From an uncultured Asticcacaulis sp. (lineage in GTDB: Bacteria > Pseudomonadota > Alphaproteobacteria > Caulobacterales > Caulobacteraceae): a stretch of DNA of 5,807 nucleotides. The stretch's first letter is position 1. The number at the start of each line of letters is the position of its first letter. This document shows, piece after piece, positions 5,737-5,807 of this stretch. The position numbers and the translations under genes are program-made. The DNA lies in assembly GCA_946482045.1 (NCBI GenBank), contig CAMLPZ010000270.1, positions 1 through 5,807 on the forward strand, in the 5' to 3' direction. The notes under the pieces are model-generated. The model had not been told where the DNA came from. It saw only the letters and a program-made list of their open reading frames with translations, and did not search any database.

Positions 5737-5807
5737 GCTAGAGCCAATAACAACAATCACCGACTGGTTACGGGCCGACAAAAGCGGTTCACGTCTGCGA
5801 GGCGCCA

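Noticed and set aside
5737..5807. Possible end of an upstream minus-strand gene (…RPVTSR then TGA)
   Set aside because: Only about 16 codons are visible, with no recognisable motif, so it cannot be told from chance.

Overview
The window looks like chromosome from an alphaproteobacterium of moderate-to-high GC. This is suggested by codon choice, weakly conserved -10 boxes, and the pairing of a DesK/DesR-type two-component system with an anchored serine hydrolase. Caulobacterales or Sphingomonadales would fit, but nothing here fixes the genus. No rRNA, tRNA, CRISPR array, complete insertion sequence or phage gene is visible.

Left part (1-2600). A gene running off the left edge (minus strand, 1-94) is divergent from a short plus-strand gene for a 53-residue Cys-rich protein (186-347). 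Next comes a large gene for a 585-residue exported protein of unknown function (453-2210), which has one WG-repeat-like stretch and an Ala/Glu/Gln-rich C-terminal helical region. Overlapping its stop codon is a second, damaged copy of the beginning of the small Cys-rich gene (2206-2271). In it ATG is replaced by ATT and the homology breaks after eleven codons. Directly after this, in another frame, lies a 5'-truncated remnant of a DUF6624-like gene (2235-2600) that carries an in-frame amber codon but is otherwise readable to its C-terminal motif. This half therefore looks like accessory sequence that has been duplicated, rearranged and is partly decaying. Bases 2601-2791 hold nothing I can support.

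Right part (2792-5736). Three minus-strand genes form a tight operon. In transcription order they are a membrane-anchored serine hydrolase of the class C beta-lactamase/LACTB type (5662-4478), a DesK-like histidine kinase (4491-3397) and a DesR-like response regulator (3400-2792). Consecutive genes overlap by 14 and 4 bases, so translation is probably coupled. Upstream of the hydrolase is a perfect palindrome, GTGACA-GA-TGTCAC. It sits about 41.5 bases before a start site inferred from a TATCGC -10 box, the usual place for an activator site, and suggests that the regulator controls its own operon.

Working model (inference): the kinase senses a membrane or envelope condition, the regulator binds the palindrome, and the hydrolase acts in the periplasm as the output. 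The left-hand genes have no evident functional link to this operon.
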